DNA of 64,000 bases from Amaurobius ferox. Its lineage: Eukaryota > Arthropoda > Arachnida > Araneae > Amaurobiidae. The stretch is from assembly GCA_951213105.1 (NCBI GenBank), contig OX578153.1, positions 53,350,520 to 53,414,519 of the forward strand, read 5' to 3'. The notes below the pieces were generated by a model, which saw only the letters and a list, made by a program, of their open reading frames with translations, had not been told where the DNA came from and ran no database searches. The translations under genes were made by a program, and so were the position numbers. Numbering within the stretch: the stretch's first letter is position 1; each line of letters begins with the position of its first letter. Below are positions 1-10,680 of the stretch, piece by piece.

Positions 1-820
1 AGTAAAATATTACATTTGTTGATGAATTATATCTGGAATATGTATCATACGTTTTACTTAAACCTAGCTACATTTTAACAGAATATGTATTATTTAATTG
101 GAATACATTAAAGTAAAAAAAAAACTTAAATTATTTTGAAAGTTATAATAAAATTTTAGAGTGAGCTAGCTTTAAAATTTCTCCACGCATTGATTCTATG
201 GACAACTGTGTCTGAGTTTATATCCACTCTAATTCAAAAACTATTCGACGAAATTTTAAAAAATTTGGCAGGTAATTAACTCGTTAGTAACCTTGAAGTT
301 TATTCGATTTCGGCAAGGTATGTAAAACCCAAGGAGCCTTTTTTATATACCCCGCAAAGTCGTCAAAATCCGAAATAAAATACAGACGTCAAGTTTTCAG
401 GAAATGGTCGATGTGTGGTTTGAAAAATAATTTTAGAAAATGTAACATCTTGATTGGGGCATGATTGTTTGACAATAATTTTAAATCCATTTAAGAACTC
501 CCTGGGTATTAGAATTCATAAACAATTTTTGTTCACTTTTTTGTAATAAATTAGCACTTATAAACATTATTGAAAGCTTAATTTTTAATGAAATGTGTAA
601 CAATATTTTGCTAGCTTTTGGATTAACTTTTATGTTAGGATCTAAAAATAAAAATACTTTGTTAGTAACGGCATTAGCAGTTGGTTATATCAATTAACTG
701 GTTTCAAACGTAAAACAAATCCTTCTTCCCACTGATAAATGAGACAGACCACTACAGTAAAGGTAGGGAAATTCCTGTCCAAAAAGAAATTTTTCTACTT
801 TTGCAATAGTGTTCAGTTTA

Positions 821-1007
821 TTACTTTCCTTATATGCATAATGTATAAGGAAAGTATTATGACGGGGTCGAAAATTCGAAATCGAGTTTTCGACGGGAGA
901 GCACGTTTCAAGCAACCCTGATCACGAATCAAACATTTTGAGGTGATGTCTGTATGTGTGTCTGTGTCTGTGTGTGTGTGTGTCTGTGTGTGAAAGTATG
1001 AGTGTCT

Positions 1008-1044
<37 letters not shown>

Positions 1045-1080
1045 TATGTGTGTGTGTGTGTGTGTGTGAAAGTATGTGTG

Positions 1081-1120
<40 letters not shown>

Positions 1121-1885
1121 CAGTGAGTCTGTGAGTCTGTGGAGACGATATCTCAAGAACGAACGGAGCGATTCGAATGACATTTGGTACAAAAATCACA
1201 ATCTGTGAATACTAGAAGTCTATTGTATTTAAACGTTATCGAATGTACAGAACCCCCTTAAATTTTCGAGTGAAATTTTGAAAAATTCATCAAAAAATCA
1301 AAACCTTTAATAAAGTTACACAAATAGACATTTCTTATGTAATTTTTCCTTAGAAAAGTTGATTGACATAAACTTTAGAACGCTAGCATGAACCGTTCTC
1401 TAGATATTGCACATAAATTTATCAAAAAATCCAATAAATTAGAAAACAATATTAACTGATGAGAGACATGTTCACTTTTCATATGTAATATCATTCGATA
1501 AATTGGGTGACATCATTCTCCTGGATCTATCTCGTACCATTCATGAGAAAAGATACTTTGAGTAATAATTTTGTATTTGAATGACAATAGTCATTTAACT
1601 GCTCCATTCATAACACTTGGCGAGATTTTGGCGACGAATTTGACGACGAATTTGGCGGCATGTCGCCAACTTGGCGACTTTTTAAATGTTGCCAAATTAA
1701 CGAAAATCTCGCCAAATGGATAAAAATGACGCTAAATCAATGAAAATGACGACTAATTGACGAAAATTCAATATCTAGGATAAAATATAAGTATCTACTA
1801 TAAGAAAAACCTATTTTTTTACTGTAAAAGTAGTAAATTCATTGCATTATATAAGGAATGTCATGTGTTGTCCACATCAGATTAT
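821..1885 (+). mobile_element. Dispersed hairpin-ended repeat, possible Helitron/Helentron-like non-autonomous element
   Basis: Starts with a palindrome at about 823-856 (CTTTCCTTATA ... TATAAGGAAAG). It continues through a stretch that is antisense to a recurrent motif and a (TG)n tract, then a block rich in GGCGA/TCGCC motifs near 1,620-1,700, and ends in CACATCAGATT near 1,885. The same order recurs in reverse at 7,816-8,747 and 27,303-28,249, and forward at 40,633-41,854. Short ORFs across the TG tract are not genes. A 58-bp sequence before the element (763-820) is repeated after it (1,888-1,945). Class is uncertain: no transposase is present, and the hairpin end plus lack of obvious target duplication only suggests a rolling-circle element. 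Confidence 0.6.
951..1120. repeat. (TG)n microsatellite inside the dispersed repeat
   Basis: Long imperfect TG/TCTG tract interrupted by GAAAGTATG, lying at the same internal position where other copies of this element have TG or CA runs (14,838-14,862, 28,069-28,105, 40,780-40,798 and 41,005-41,085). The long open frames of Thr/His and Val/Cys repeats across it are artefacts of the dinucleotide repeat. Confidence 0.95.
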
Positions 1886-2877
1886 ACCTGAAATTCCTGT
1901 CCAAACCGACATTTCTCTACTTTTGCAGTAGTGTTTTGTTTACGGATATACTGATGTGCCAGATTAATGATGTTTTGGACTAGAAAGACTGCTTTGCTGT
2001 ACTACGCCAGTTGATCAGATGAAGTCAACTATTTAATTGTAAGCCTCATTTTAAAGTTTATGAATATCTTTACATGTCAATTTCTTGTAGTATCTTCCTG
2101 CCCAAGGATTATTCGTGTTTTCTTTATATGTGTCATTTTTTGTTTCTTAATTGAATATGCTGCGTTAAATAATTAAATGAAACTGTTTACAATATGCTTA
2201 TGACTCTCGACTCAGTTTTTGCCTATGGGCGTGACACATTTGCTTATAAGAAACATGTTTTCTGCTAAGTGGAAAAATTAATAAAGAACTGTGTTGAATT
2301 TCAGATCAATATACCGCACTAAAGTCATTTAATGCTAAAATTAAATCCGAACATCTGCATAATGAGATGTAAAACGATCTACGGCGAACAATTAAGGACC
2401 ATAAAATTTCAGTAAAATTCGTTGAATTTCCATTATCTTTTGGTTTGGGGAGACAATTAGTTCAAGAAGTGTAAAAAAATGTAATTGGGTAAAGAAGGGG
2501 TGAATTTCCATACTTTTCTCCTTTTACACGGTGTGCTAAGAATTGAATGCTTTTAGAAGTAATTGTAGAGGGAAAATTCTCTTAATAGACACTTTTCAGC
2601 AACGGGTGTCTCTTAACTGCGATTATTAACCAATTTCTCAAGTTATGACATGGTACATCAATTGAAACGCGATAAATTGAAATATTTCTATATTGAATCC
2701 AATCTAAAATTTAAAATCTTTATTAAAACGGTAAAAAGACGGTATGAAACTAGAAATTTAAAAGAACTTTCATATGGTGGAATATGGTGTGTATATATCA
2801 TCTATGATGGAACTAATAAGAATTTTTGTTTTCTTTTACATACTTATTACGAACAGTCATGCGAACTTTAAGAAAAG
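1886..2877. other. Unit sequence without a recognisable gene
   Basis: AT-rich sequence shared with 41,855-42,790 of copy 3. A 73-codon open frame at 2,650-2,871 (basic, Tyr/Lys-rich) is matched by a similar 67-codon frame at 42,541-42,744, but the C-termini diverge and no domain is recognised. Confidence 0.5.
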
Positions 2878-3365
2878 CCGGAAGTGGAAATCCGTAGTTT
2901 AATCCCCAACTCCGTCTAGAAATCGATGCTAAATTCATATCCGCCATTATTCGAGCTTTATTTTTAGCCAATCATGAAAAATATATATGTTCCAATAAAA
3001 TGTTTCGAACTGGAAGGGAAAATAGCCGGAAGTGCAAATCCTTAGTGAAACCTCTATCTCTTTCGGAATTTGATGATTAATTGAAATAAGTCATTATCTA
3101 ATTTATATCTATTGCCACTCTTGAAAAATAGATGTTTCAAGAAAAAGTTTTGAACAAAAGGAACCGGAAATAGAAATCGTTGGCAAACCTACCTCCTCAT
3201 GAAGCTGATGCTAAAATCTTATCTATACACAATCTTGAGAAATAGATGTTTCAGCTAAAATATTTTAAACTGAAAATGTTAAAACAACCAAATGGAATCC
3301 TCAGTAAACACACCAACCTCTTATTGAATTTGTTTCTGATATTACGTCAGTTATCATCTAGTGTG
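2878..3365. repeat. Degenerate ~150-bp tandem repeat
   Basis: At least three to four diverged tandem units, each beginning near a CCGGAAGTGGAAATCC-type motif (about 2,878, 3,029, 3,163 and 3,280). Each continues with a TTTGATGCTGAATTCATATC-like stretch and a TAGATGTTTCA-like stretch. The same family recurs at 42,795-43,280 and 61,195-61,900. It is non-coding. Confidence 0.7.
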
Positions 3366-3590
3366 TGTCTATAATATATATTAAGAAGTATATGTTGCAA
3401 AGATAACTTTCTAGAAAAAGGAATAAATATTAAGACAAAATTCGAGCGAGCAGCAGATTATAAATGTATGAATCGTTTCTGGGGAACAAAAACAGCCTGT
3501 TTCTTTAGAATACAAATCAGGCGTCTGGATAATTGCCTGAATATTTTTATTGGTATGATTGCTCTGTCGTATAATGAAAAAGGTCCCCAT

Positions 3591-4350
3591 TTCACTTTCC
3601 TTATAATAAAGAAAGGGAAATACATTGTAATGTATAGAGAAAGTACTTGAATCGTGTCGAAAATTGGAACTCAAGTTCTTGACGGTTTTTCACGTTTTGA
3701 GCACTTTAGATTTTAGTGCTGCCAAGAACATTTGCGTGGAACAGCAGGAAAATTCTGCCGGACCTTCCACAGCTCGGCGTTTGAAATCCCTTGCTCTAGA
3801 ACGCGAAACATCTGCTTTTAACGTGACGCCTGGCTGTGTGTCTGTGTAATGTATGCATCCACCCAGAAAACGGTTCCACGAAATTTCAAGTCATTTACGA
3901 ACTCCGGTTTCTGATTCTATTTTGGTGCAAATCGGGAAATTAAAACCTGCTTTTCTTAGAATATGATCCTCAAAAATAAACAAAATCTGAAATAAAAGAA
4001 ATAAATATGCTTCAATGTATCAATTAAATGGTTATATAATACTTAATTTCTGATGCTAAAACGAATAAGATCAGCCCTATTTCCCAAGGATGAACCATTC
4101 CCGAGATATTTATGTTCTGTTTTGTAATTATTTCGAGCTGGCGACGTTTTATAATTTCATAGGTTATGAGATATGTTTTAAATTATAATCTTAAAATATC
4201 ATTTTAAAATGTCATGTTTTAAAATATTATTTGTAATCATTTAATTATAATTTTGTGCAATTAAACTTAAATTAATGAATTATGTAAAAGGAGAAAATTG
4301 CATTTGATCCTGTACAGAAAATCATATGTTACCCATATCAGATTTTTGTC
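3591..4350 (+). repeat. Second hairpin-ended dispersed repeat (about 750 bp)
   Basis: Begins with a CTTTCC...GGAAAG palindrome region and a TCGAAAATT motif like the element at 821, but the interior differs, with no TCGCC block. It ends in CATATCAGATTTTTG near 4,350. Related copies lie at 24,770-25,555 and 43,498-44,270. The 748-bp tandem units at 62,526-64,000 share the same start and end motifs. It looks like a sibling family of the element at 821-1,885. Confidence 0.55.
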
Positions 4351-4529
4351 CTTCAAAATTGGTTGATACTGTTACTAATGTGTTTTATGTTATGTATTAA
4401 CAAACAATTTTACTTTTTTTGCAGCAGCAGCAGCTTGAAGAATTTATTTTAAATTGAATCCCAATATTTAATTTTTTTATTTACAAGTAGAAAAATACAT
4501 AGAATTAAAAGAAAGATACCCTAGAAATT

Positions 4530-4890
4530 GTTCTGTTACAGATCACATTTTACAACTTATGTTACTTGATATTTTTGAAATACAAAATAAGTTAACATCT
4601 TTATTACATAATTTTTTTGGATCATCAAACAACTTAAGTCGGTAAAATGTTGCAGGTCACATTTTACAATTTATTTTACTTATATTTTTGGAATAAAAAG
4701 GTTTTGACATCTTTAGTACGTAATTTCTTTTGGGTCATCAAAAATTTAAGTGGTGAAAAGCTGCAGCTCACATTTTACAATTTATTTTGCTAATATGTTT
4801 GAAATAGAAAATGCGTTAACATCTTTATTATATAATTTGTTTTGGGTCATCAAACAGTACAAGTCGATAAGAAGCAGAGCAATTTACAGA
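4530..4890. repeat. 114-bp tandem repeat, three units
   Basis: Three units starting at CACATTTTAC near 4,544, 4,658 and 4,769. Each holds a TTATTACATAATTTCTTTTGGG-like core and ends with AAGTCGGTAAA. Spacing is about 114 and 111 bp. Homologous arrays occur at 25,740-26,100 and 44,450-44,820. Confidence 0.85.
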
Positions 4891-5128
4891 AGCAAAATAT
4901 CTTAAGTCGGTAAAGTTTTCATTGACATGTAGATGAAAATATATTAGAACAAATCAACTTAAAGAAATGTCCAAAAAATTGATGCCAAAATATGAATTTT
5001 TACGTCCTCGAATACTTCGTGAATATTTTACTTTTATATTCCCTCTATTTATTTTATACACGAGGTCTGCAACATTGTTTATAATCTTGTCATAACTAGA
5101 GAAGGACCCAAACTTTCAACCATTGGAT

Positions 5129-5143
5129 CTCGTGAGCAGAGGT
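5129..5143. repeat. Left target-site duplication of the SINE
   Basis: CTCGTGAGCAGAGGT, repeated exactly at 5,428-5,442 on the other side of the SINE. Copies 2 (about 26,365) and 3 (about 45,048) carry a single related version, as expected for an unoccupied site. Confidence 0.9.
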
Positions 5144-5427
5144 TGTTGTTGAAACCCAGACCGTCCGACCTACCAGAAAGGTGTAAGGTAACTGTTTGGA
5201 CGGTCGGGAAGTGCCACCCAATTTAGACCGGAACCCAGTGGGGGAGGCATCCACAGGGACCGTACCCTCCTTCCCCTACCACCAACCTCTCGGAAGGACT
5301 TTCGGACCCACATGTTTAACGTGATCGTACTCCGCATGAACACGGCGGCAGTTTTGGCAGTGGCTGGAATCGAACCCGGGCCTACCGAGTGCAACTCCAG
5401 CGCGCTAACCAATGGGCTACCGCGCCC
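5144..5427 (-). mobile_element. tRNA-derived SINE, full length
   Basis: 284-bp element on the minus strand. Its 5' head (5,427 downwards) is tRNA-like: GGGCGCGGTAGCCCATTGG resembles an A box, and GGGTTCGATTCC near 5,366-5,377 is a B box. The body ends in a (CAA)-type tail, read on the plus strand as TGTTGTTG. A perfect 15-bp target duplication flanks it, typical of LINE-mediated retrotransposition. Related pieces lie at 40,800-41,005, 54,939-54,997 and 57,308-57,576. The minus-strand open frame across it is not a gene. Confidence 0.9.
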
Positions 5428-5442
5428 CTCGTGAGCAGAGGT
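5428..5442. repeat. Right target-site duplication of the SINE
   Basis: Exact second copy of CTCGTGAGCAGAGGT. Confidence 0.9.
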
Positions 5443-5461
5443 GTCAAAACTCGACTCTAAA

Positions 5462-5765
5462 TCCGCTACATGAGTATATAAATATGATATATAAATGAGG
5501 ATATGATATATAAATATGATATGATATATAAATGATATATAAATATAAATGATATATAAATATGATATGATATATAAATATGATATATAAATATGATATG
5601 ATATATAAATGATATATAAATATAAATGATATATAAATATGATTTGATATAAAAATGAGGATATGATATATAAATGAGGATATGATATATAAATATGATA
5701 TATAAATATGATATATAAATGAGTATATAAATATGATAAAATGAGGACTTGAGTATATAAATAAT
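5462..5765. repeat. AT-rich minisatellite, TGATATATAAATA-type
   Basis: Array of short units built from GATATATAAATAT, GATATATAAATGA and GAGTATATAAATAT variants, with a higher-order pattern. The equivalent site in copies 2 (about 26,400-26,430) and 3 (about 45,080-45,110) holds only one or two units, so the array expanded in copy 1 only. The Ile/Tyr-rich minus-strand frame across it is an artefact. Confidence 0.9.
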
Positions 5766-6197
5766 ATTGAATATGAATGTTAAGTCGAATGAATATGAAC
5801 GTCAAGTAATACTGAAAGTTCATTAAAACCTCATTTCCAATATTATTTTTCTCAACTTACATGCTTTCCTTCAGGTTTAGCATAGTAGCAAATCATTTTA
5901 TGGTATTTCATATAGAAAAGTGATCATGTGTGAAATTTACTTCTAGAAGGCGACCATGCATTTGAAAATGTTTGGATATTATCTAAAATACCCATTTTAT
6001 TAGTGAAAATATTATAACTGAATATATAACATATTCAGTTTTCAAGTTACGTTATTTAGATTTCACAGACAAGTGAAAACGAAATACATGTAACTCGAAA
6101 ACTGAAATATTTGCTACCTCTCTCTACAGAAAATTAATATCTTATTAAATTTTCTTGACATATCAAACTTAATACTTTCAATATAGCTGTTACTTTC

Positions 6198-7205
6198 TGT
6201 GAGACCAGAAATTGTTCTCACATGAGACACTTTTATGTGTGAAATTTATGATGCCCAGCACGGCAAACAAAGCTGTAGTCTGGCTGGCACCAGGGTTTAT
6301 GAGGACTTGAACTTTAAGGTCAAAAGACTATAAATTTAGGGGTGCAATACCAGAGGGGCTGAGCTGTGCCATACTAAATGTGCAATAGTGCAATTGGGTA
6401 AAGAAGAACCAATGAGCGCCAAAGAATTAAAGGCGGAGCTCCCCCCCCCCCCCCCCCCCCACCACCACCACCGAAGGAACCACAGACGAAGAGAGAACGA
6501 GATCAGATGTAGACGAAAAGACATAGAGATCAGACTTTGACGAAGAAAGGGTGGAATATCAGACATTGGAGAAAACATTTGGATTTTGACTTAGGAGACG
6601 ATTATGAGTTTTGACTGAAATAAGATGTGTGCAACGACTGCGACGTTATGACTTGGGCGGAGGCTTGCCTGCCATTATGATAGACCGACAATACTAAAGA
6701 AGCAGAATATTGCGTGGAAGTTCCCAAATAAGGGAGATCTAGGATGTGGTCAGTGCAACCAAGTACTTGCAAGCATTACGATCTATTGCAAAGGCCCAAA
6801 TTGAAGGTATGTGTTCCTCTAATATCCACAGGTTATTAAATACGTTAGATATATGGTTAAGGGTATAACATGCTATCTCATCCTACATGCTGTCTTCTTA
6901 AATGAATAATAAGCATGTAATTATCGTAATTGAATTTAATAGGTATTTTGTGTCTTTAATAAATGTTATTGTTAAATTTAAATTGGTCTAATCTTTTAAT
7001 AATTAATAAATGTTCCTTTCAGGATTCACACGAAAAGTAAAATAATTGGAGGGTTTATAGCGGCACAACAAAGCAATGTACGATTTAAATATAATTCCAC
7101 TATATGAGAATAACGGCCAGGTCATCTTAACATTAAATAAATAATTACTTAAAGAATTAATATTTAAAAGTGTAACTTTTATGATATTTTATTTCCATCG
7201 CCACA
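6198..7205. mobile_element. Putative solo LTR or LTR-like insertion (1,008 bp)
   Basis: Sequence present only in copy 1; copies 2 and 3 run straight across this point (26,628 and 47,350). It begins TGTGAGACCAG with a short inverted TGTGAG...CTCACA at the very start and ends CGCCACA, the TG...CA pattern of LTRs. It contains a poly-C run at 6,441-6,460. No target duplication is visible, and about 40 bp of the flank found in the other copies seems lost. A non-LTR insertion remains possible. Confidence 0.4.
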
Positions 7206-7815
7206 TTTATTGTATCGAAATTCGTAGGATCTACACGTTTCGGGAATTCTAGATTAGGGGACTCAAAAAGTGCAGATCTCTGGAAAACTTGAGTTTCGAT
7301 ACGATGCCAATATTTTCCCTATACATTTCCACGCATTGAAGGGAAAGTATCCGCACCAGTGTAGAGAACTAAACTCAACTTAATACATTATGATAGAAGA
7401 TATTGATTTGAATCCATAACTATAGTCAGATACTTCGTGGTAGATTATATTTTTTATATAGTATTAAATTTTATTTAATTTCTGAAGTTTAAGATTCAAT
7501 TTTTTTTTCTTAAAGCTTATTTCTAAATTCTTGTGAAAAGCTTATAACCTTAACAACACCTGGAGTTCCACATACATGGATTTTTGCTGAAATCTTGGAC
7601 ATAAGACATCTGTTGCAGACAGATATGATGGATAGTTCAATATTTTTAAGGGTGATAACCGGATTAGGTTAATATATGAGTGTTAATAGATAAGTGTTTG
7701 TAAAGCCAATTGACAAAAACTTTTCAGATGAAGTCGGTGAATGCGCCCCAGTCAGAGGTAAATTTAGGATATCTTTTACCTCATACAATCATCTTTCAGT
7801 AACGACATATTTATT

Positions 7816-8747
7816 AAAAAAATCTGATGTGCACATGACGGCAGCACATGACTTTCCTTATTTAATGCAATGAATTTACTACTTTTACAGCAAAAAAAAG
7901 TAGGTTATCATAGAACATATTTATATTCTTTCCAAGATATTGAATTTTCGTCAATTAGTCGTCATTTTCATTGATTTAGAGTCATTTTTATCTACTTGGC
8001 AAGATTTTCGTTAATTTGGCAACATTAAAAAAATCACCAAGTTGGCGATATTCCGCCAAAATCGTGGCCAAAATCTCGCCAAGCGTTATGGACGGAGAAA
8101 TAAGTTATTCTTATAGTAGATAAATGACTATTGCCGTTCAAATACAAAAGTATTACTCAAAGTATCTTTTCTCATGAATGGAACGAGCTAGATCCACGAG
8201 AATGATGTCACCAAATTTATCGCATGATATTACGTATGGAGAGTGAACATGTTTCTCAACAGTTAATATATTTTTTTTTAATTTAGAGAATTTTTTGATA
8301 AATTTACTTGAAAAATGTGCAATATCTCGAGAACGGTTTTGTTAGCGTTCTAAAGATTATGCCATCAATCGTTTTCTAAGGAAAAATTACAAAAGTAATG
8401 TCTATTTGCGTACCTTTATTAAAAGTTCCAATTTTATGCGGATTTTTAAAAAATTTCACTCGAAAATTTAGGAGGGTTCTGAGCATTCGATTGGGTTTAA
8501 AAACAATAGGCTTCCAGTGTTTATAGATAGTGATTTTTGTGCCAAATTTCATTCAAATCGCCCCATTCGTTCGTGAGATATCTTCTCCACAGGCTCACTT
8601 ACACACAAACAGACTACACTTCAAAAATGTTCGATTCGTGATCAGGGATGCTTGAAACGTGCTCTCCCGTCGAACACTCGAATTTGAATTTTCGACCCCC
8701 TTACAATACTTTCCTTATACATTATGTATATAAGGAAAGTAATTAAT
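7816..8747 (-). mobile_element. Dispersed hairpin-ended repeat, inverted copy
   Basis: Reverse-oriented copy of the 821-1,885 family. It runs from AAATCTGATGTG near 7,820, through the GGCGA/TCGCC block near 8,030-8,080, to the terminal palindrome near 8,712-8,743. Copy 3 lacks it: 48,090-48,110 joins the flanking sequences directly, with TTATTAAAA followed by the downstream ACCTTTT stretch. Copy 2 has it at 27,303-28,249. Confidence 0.65.
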
Positions 8748-9299
8748 TTAAAACCTTTTTAGATTACGTATGATAACATTTCGTTAAATTTTTCAATTGC
8801 ACTTGAATAGTACACCTAATACATTTTTATACTATATTATTACTTTTTTTTATTACTCGTTCTGAATAGTTCATACTTTTGTCAGAATTATTTTTTTCTC
8901 CTCAAATTTACTGATAATGTTTTGTTTGTGATATTTTTTCTTTTTCAAGTATAATGTATTTTGCTATGCATTTTATTAGTTTTCTTATATATTTTATTAA
9001 TTCCAATTTTATAGATCTATGTGGGCAATTATGTCGCGAAAACGAATTTATTTAACATACAAATCTGAGTTTTACATTTTAAACATTTGTATGTTTATAA
9101 ACATGTGGACATTTCAATACATCTGTACATTAAAATTTTAAGACGGAGCCCAGTTTTTAAAGTCTGAAAAATAATTTCAGATCCAGGCAACATGTCTGCA
9201 GCATCGTCTGACAGCAAAAGTCTTTATAAAATCACCATACGAACGTTTTGATACAAAATCATGCTGTAAGGAGATCGCACTTAAGTTTGTTAATCTTTG

Positions 9300-9545
9300 T
9301 TAGACAACTGTGATTCGCCGATATGTTTTGATAATCTTCATCTTACTAAAGCTTCTTTCAATGGAGACAACCGAAAAATTTGATAATTTAAAACTTTTAC
9401 CAACCCTCGAAAATATTAAGATTTGTTCCGACCCCACGCCGTGAATTTTCAAAATTACTTCCCTGAGCGCGCCCCGGTCCGATTTTTTAAAAATACATTG
9501 AAGCCTGGCTATAGCTAAAACACTGTTGTCACGTATCATGATCAC
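9300..9545 (-). pseudogene. hAT-type transposase C-terminal relic, copy 1
   Basis: Minus-strand open frame whose last third (SFSKMKIIKTYRR, preceded by SNFSVVSIER) closely resembles the hAT dimerisation region (typical form ASAERSFSKLKLIKTYLRS) found in hAT transposases and ZMYM-type derivatives. This family region mediates transposase dimerisation. No catalytic region is recognisable upstream. The relic is carried by all three unit copies (28,800-29,041 broken; 48,644-48,898 open), so it predates the unit duplication. Domain identity is by pattern only. Confidence 0.55.
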
Positions 9546-9996
9546 AATGTGCCATTTAAGGAATTATACATAAACTATATTAAATATTACATGCAACGAT
9601 TCAATTCAGTGGGTGAAAGTTACGAAGAAAAATGTTCTTTTTGGACTTCAGAATGTCATCGAATAAATAAGTCTTCCATTTCCTATCTGATATTATTATT
9701 TTTCTGTATTCGGTTGTGATTTTCCCATCTGCGTTCTTTATACAAAGCAAGCTTTACTACATTATATTGGATAGGGAGACTTTCATCCCTATATTGAGAA
9801 AGTTGTTTTATACGTAAATTCAAAATTTTCTGTTCGGTTATTGACATTCGTTCGTTTGTTACTATTTATATTATTACTTAATATGGGGAAGGGTTTCTTT
9901 CATCCGTATATTGAGATGTTTGCATTTTGAACATTTCTTGGCTTTTCTATATATTTTTACCTATCCCGACTAAACCCGAATTTTTTTCTAAGTTGG

Positions 9997-10029
9997 CTCG
10001 AACCCGGTCCGCCCGAGGACCGGGTCGAG
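9997..10029. other. GC-rich hairpin conserved in all unit copies
   Basis: Stem CTCG-A-ACCCGGTCC, six-base loop, GGACCGGGT-CGAG: 13 pairs with one bulged A inside very AT-rich DNA. Copies 2 (about 29,497-29,526) and 3 (about 49,349-49,376) keep most of it. Read on the minus strand, GGTTCGAGCC resembles a Pol III B box, so it may be a decayed tRNA-like piece. No function is shown. Confidence 0.5.
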
Positions 10030-10285
10030 CTTAAGCTTACTGGTCGAGCCTGGCAAGAGCAGAATTTTACCGCAAAGTCGTATTCTTCTCTTTCTGGTAA
10101 ATGTATTGTTGTAAACGCCAGGAAACAATTTCTGCTTGTCTTCTTTTCTTATATATATTAGTTTAATTACTATTAACGAAATTAATACATAAAAGTACAT
10201 GGTTTTTCAAAATATTTTGACTCCTTGGGGAATTTTAAAGAAGCTTCTAATTAGCTGAAATTTAGAAATTTGAAATATTTCTAGG

Positions 10286-10468
10286 ATGGTTCAAACTGCC
10301 ATGATGGAAGTGGTTTTATTCGTTTTATCATCAAAAGTTATGATTAATAATGAGCACTTAATACACTTAAGCACATTTCTTCTTATATTTTTGTTAATTA
10401 ATATTTCCAATTTATGGATTGATTGGAATGGTTTGATTGGATGGATTGATGGGAATGATGTCACATAG
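10286..10468 (+). pseudogene. Small membrane-protein-like ORF, copy 1 (interrupted)
   Basis: Encodes an N-terminus with a hydrophobic stretch (LSTFLLIFLLI) matching the frames at about 29,799 (copy 2, in-frame stop after PQDSA) and 49,649-49,888 (copy 3, 79 codons, open). Here the frame is diverted after the hydrophobic part by the 2.1-kb deletion junction near 10,420. The family is unrecognised. Differences between copies are mostly amino-acid changing, which argues against current function. Confidence 0.3.
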
Positions 10469-10671
10469 GCTTTCGTTATGATATTAACGAGACGATTTTA
10501 TGAAACTCTACGAAATGAAAAGGTCAATATAGGAAAGCTAACAACAATTCAAATTTTAATTTAGTATAAGGAAACCTAAATTGGGTTACTTTATCTGCCG
10601 TTCAGCGGATGCTTTTGAAGTTTGAGGATGTCAGTAATTACGAGAATATTTAACAAAATCTGAGGAGTATC

Positions 10672-10680
10672 TAGTAAAAG
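10672..10680. repeat. Left 9-bp target-site duplication of foldback MULE
   Basis: TAGTAAAAG, repeated exactly at 20,010-20,018. A 9-bp duplication is characteristic of Mutator-superfamily insertion. Confidence 0.9.

Noticed and set aside
813..1208. Overlapping Thr/His- and Val/Cys-rich open frames
   Set aside because: Produced by the (TG)n microsatellite read in several frames; no start context or domain.
1440..1475. Hammerhead ribozyme (CTGATGAG motif near 1,457)
   Set aside because: No matching GAAA-containing strand or stem pairing at the required distance; copy 3 does not keep the motif.
5170..5823. 217-codon minus-strand frame rich in Ile and Tyr
   Set aside because: Runs through an AT-rich minisatellite and an antisense SINE; composition is explained by the repeats.
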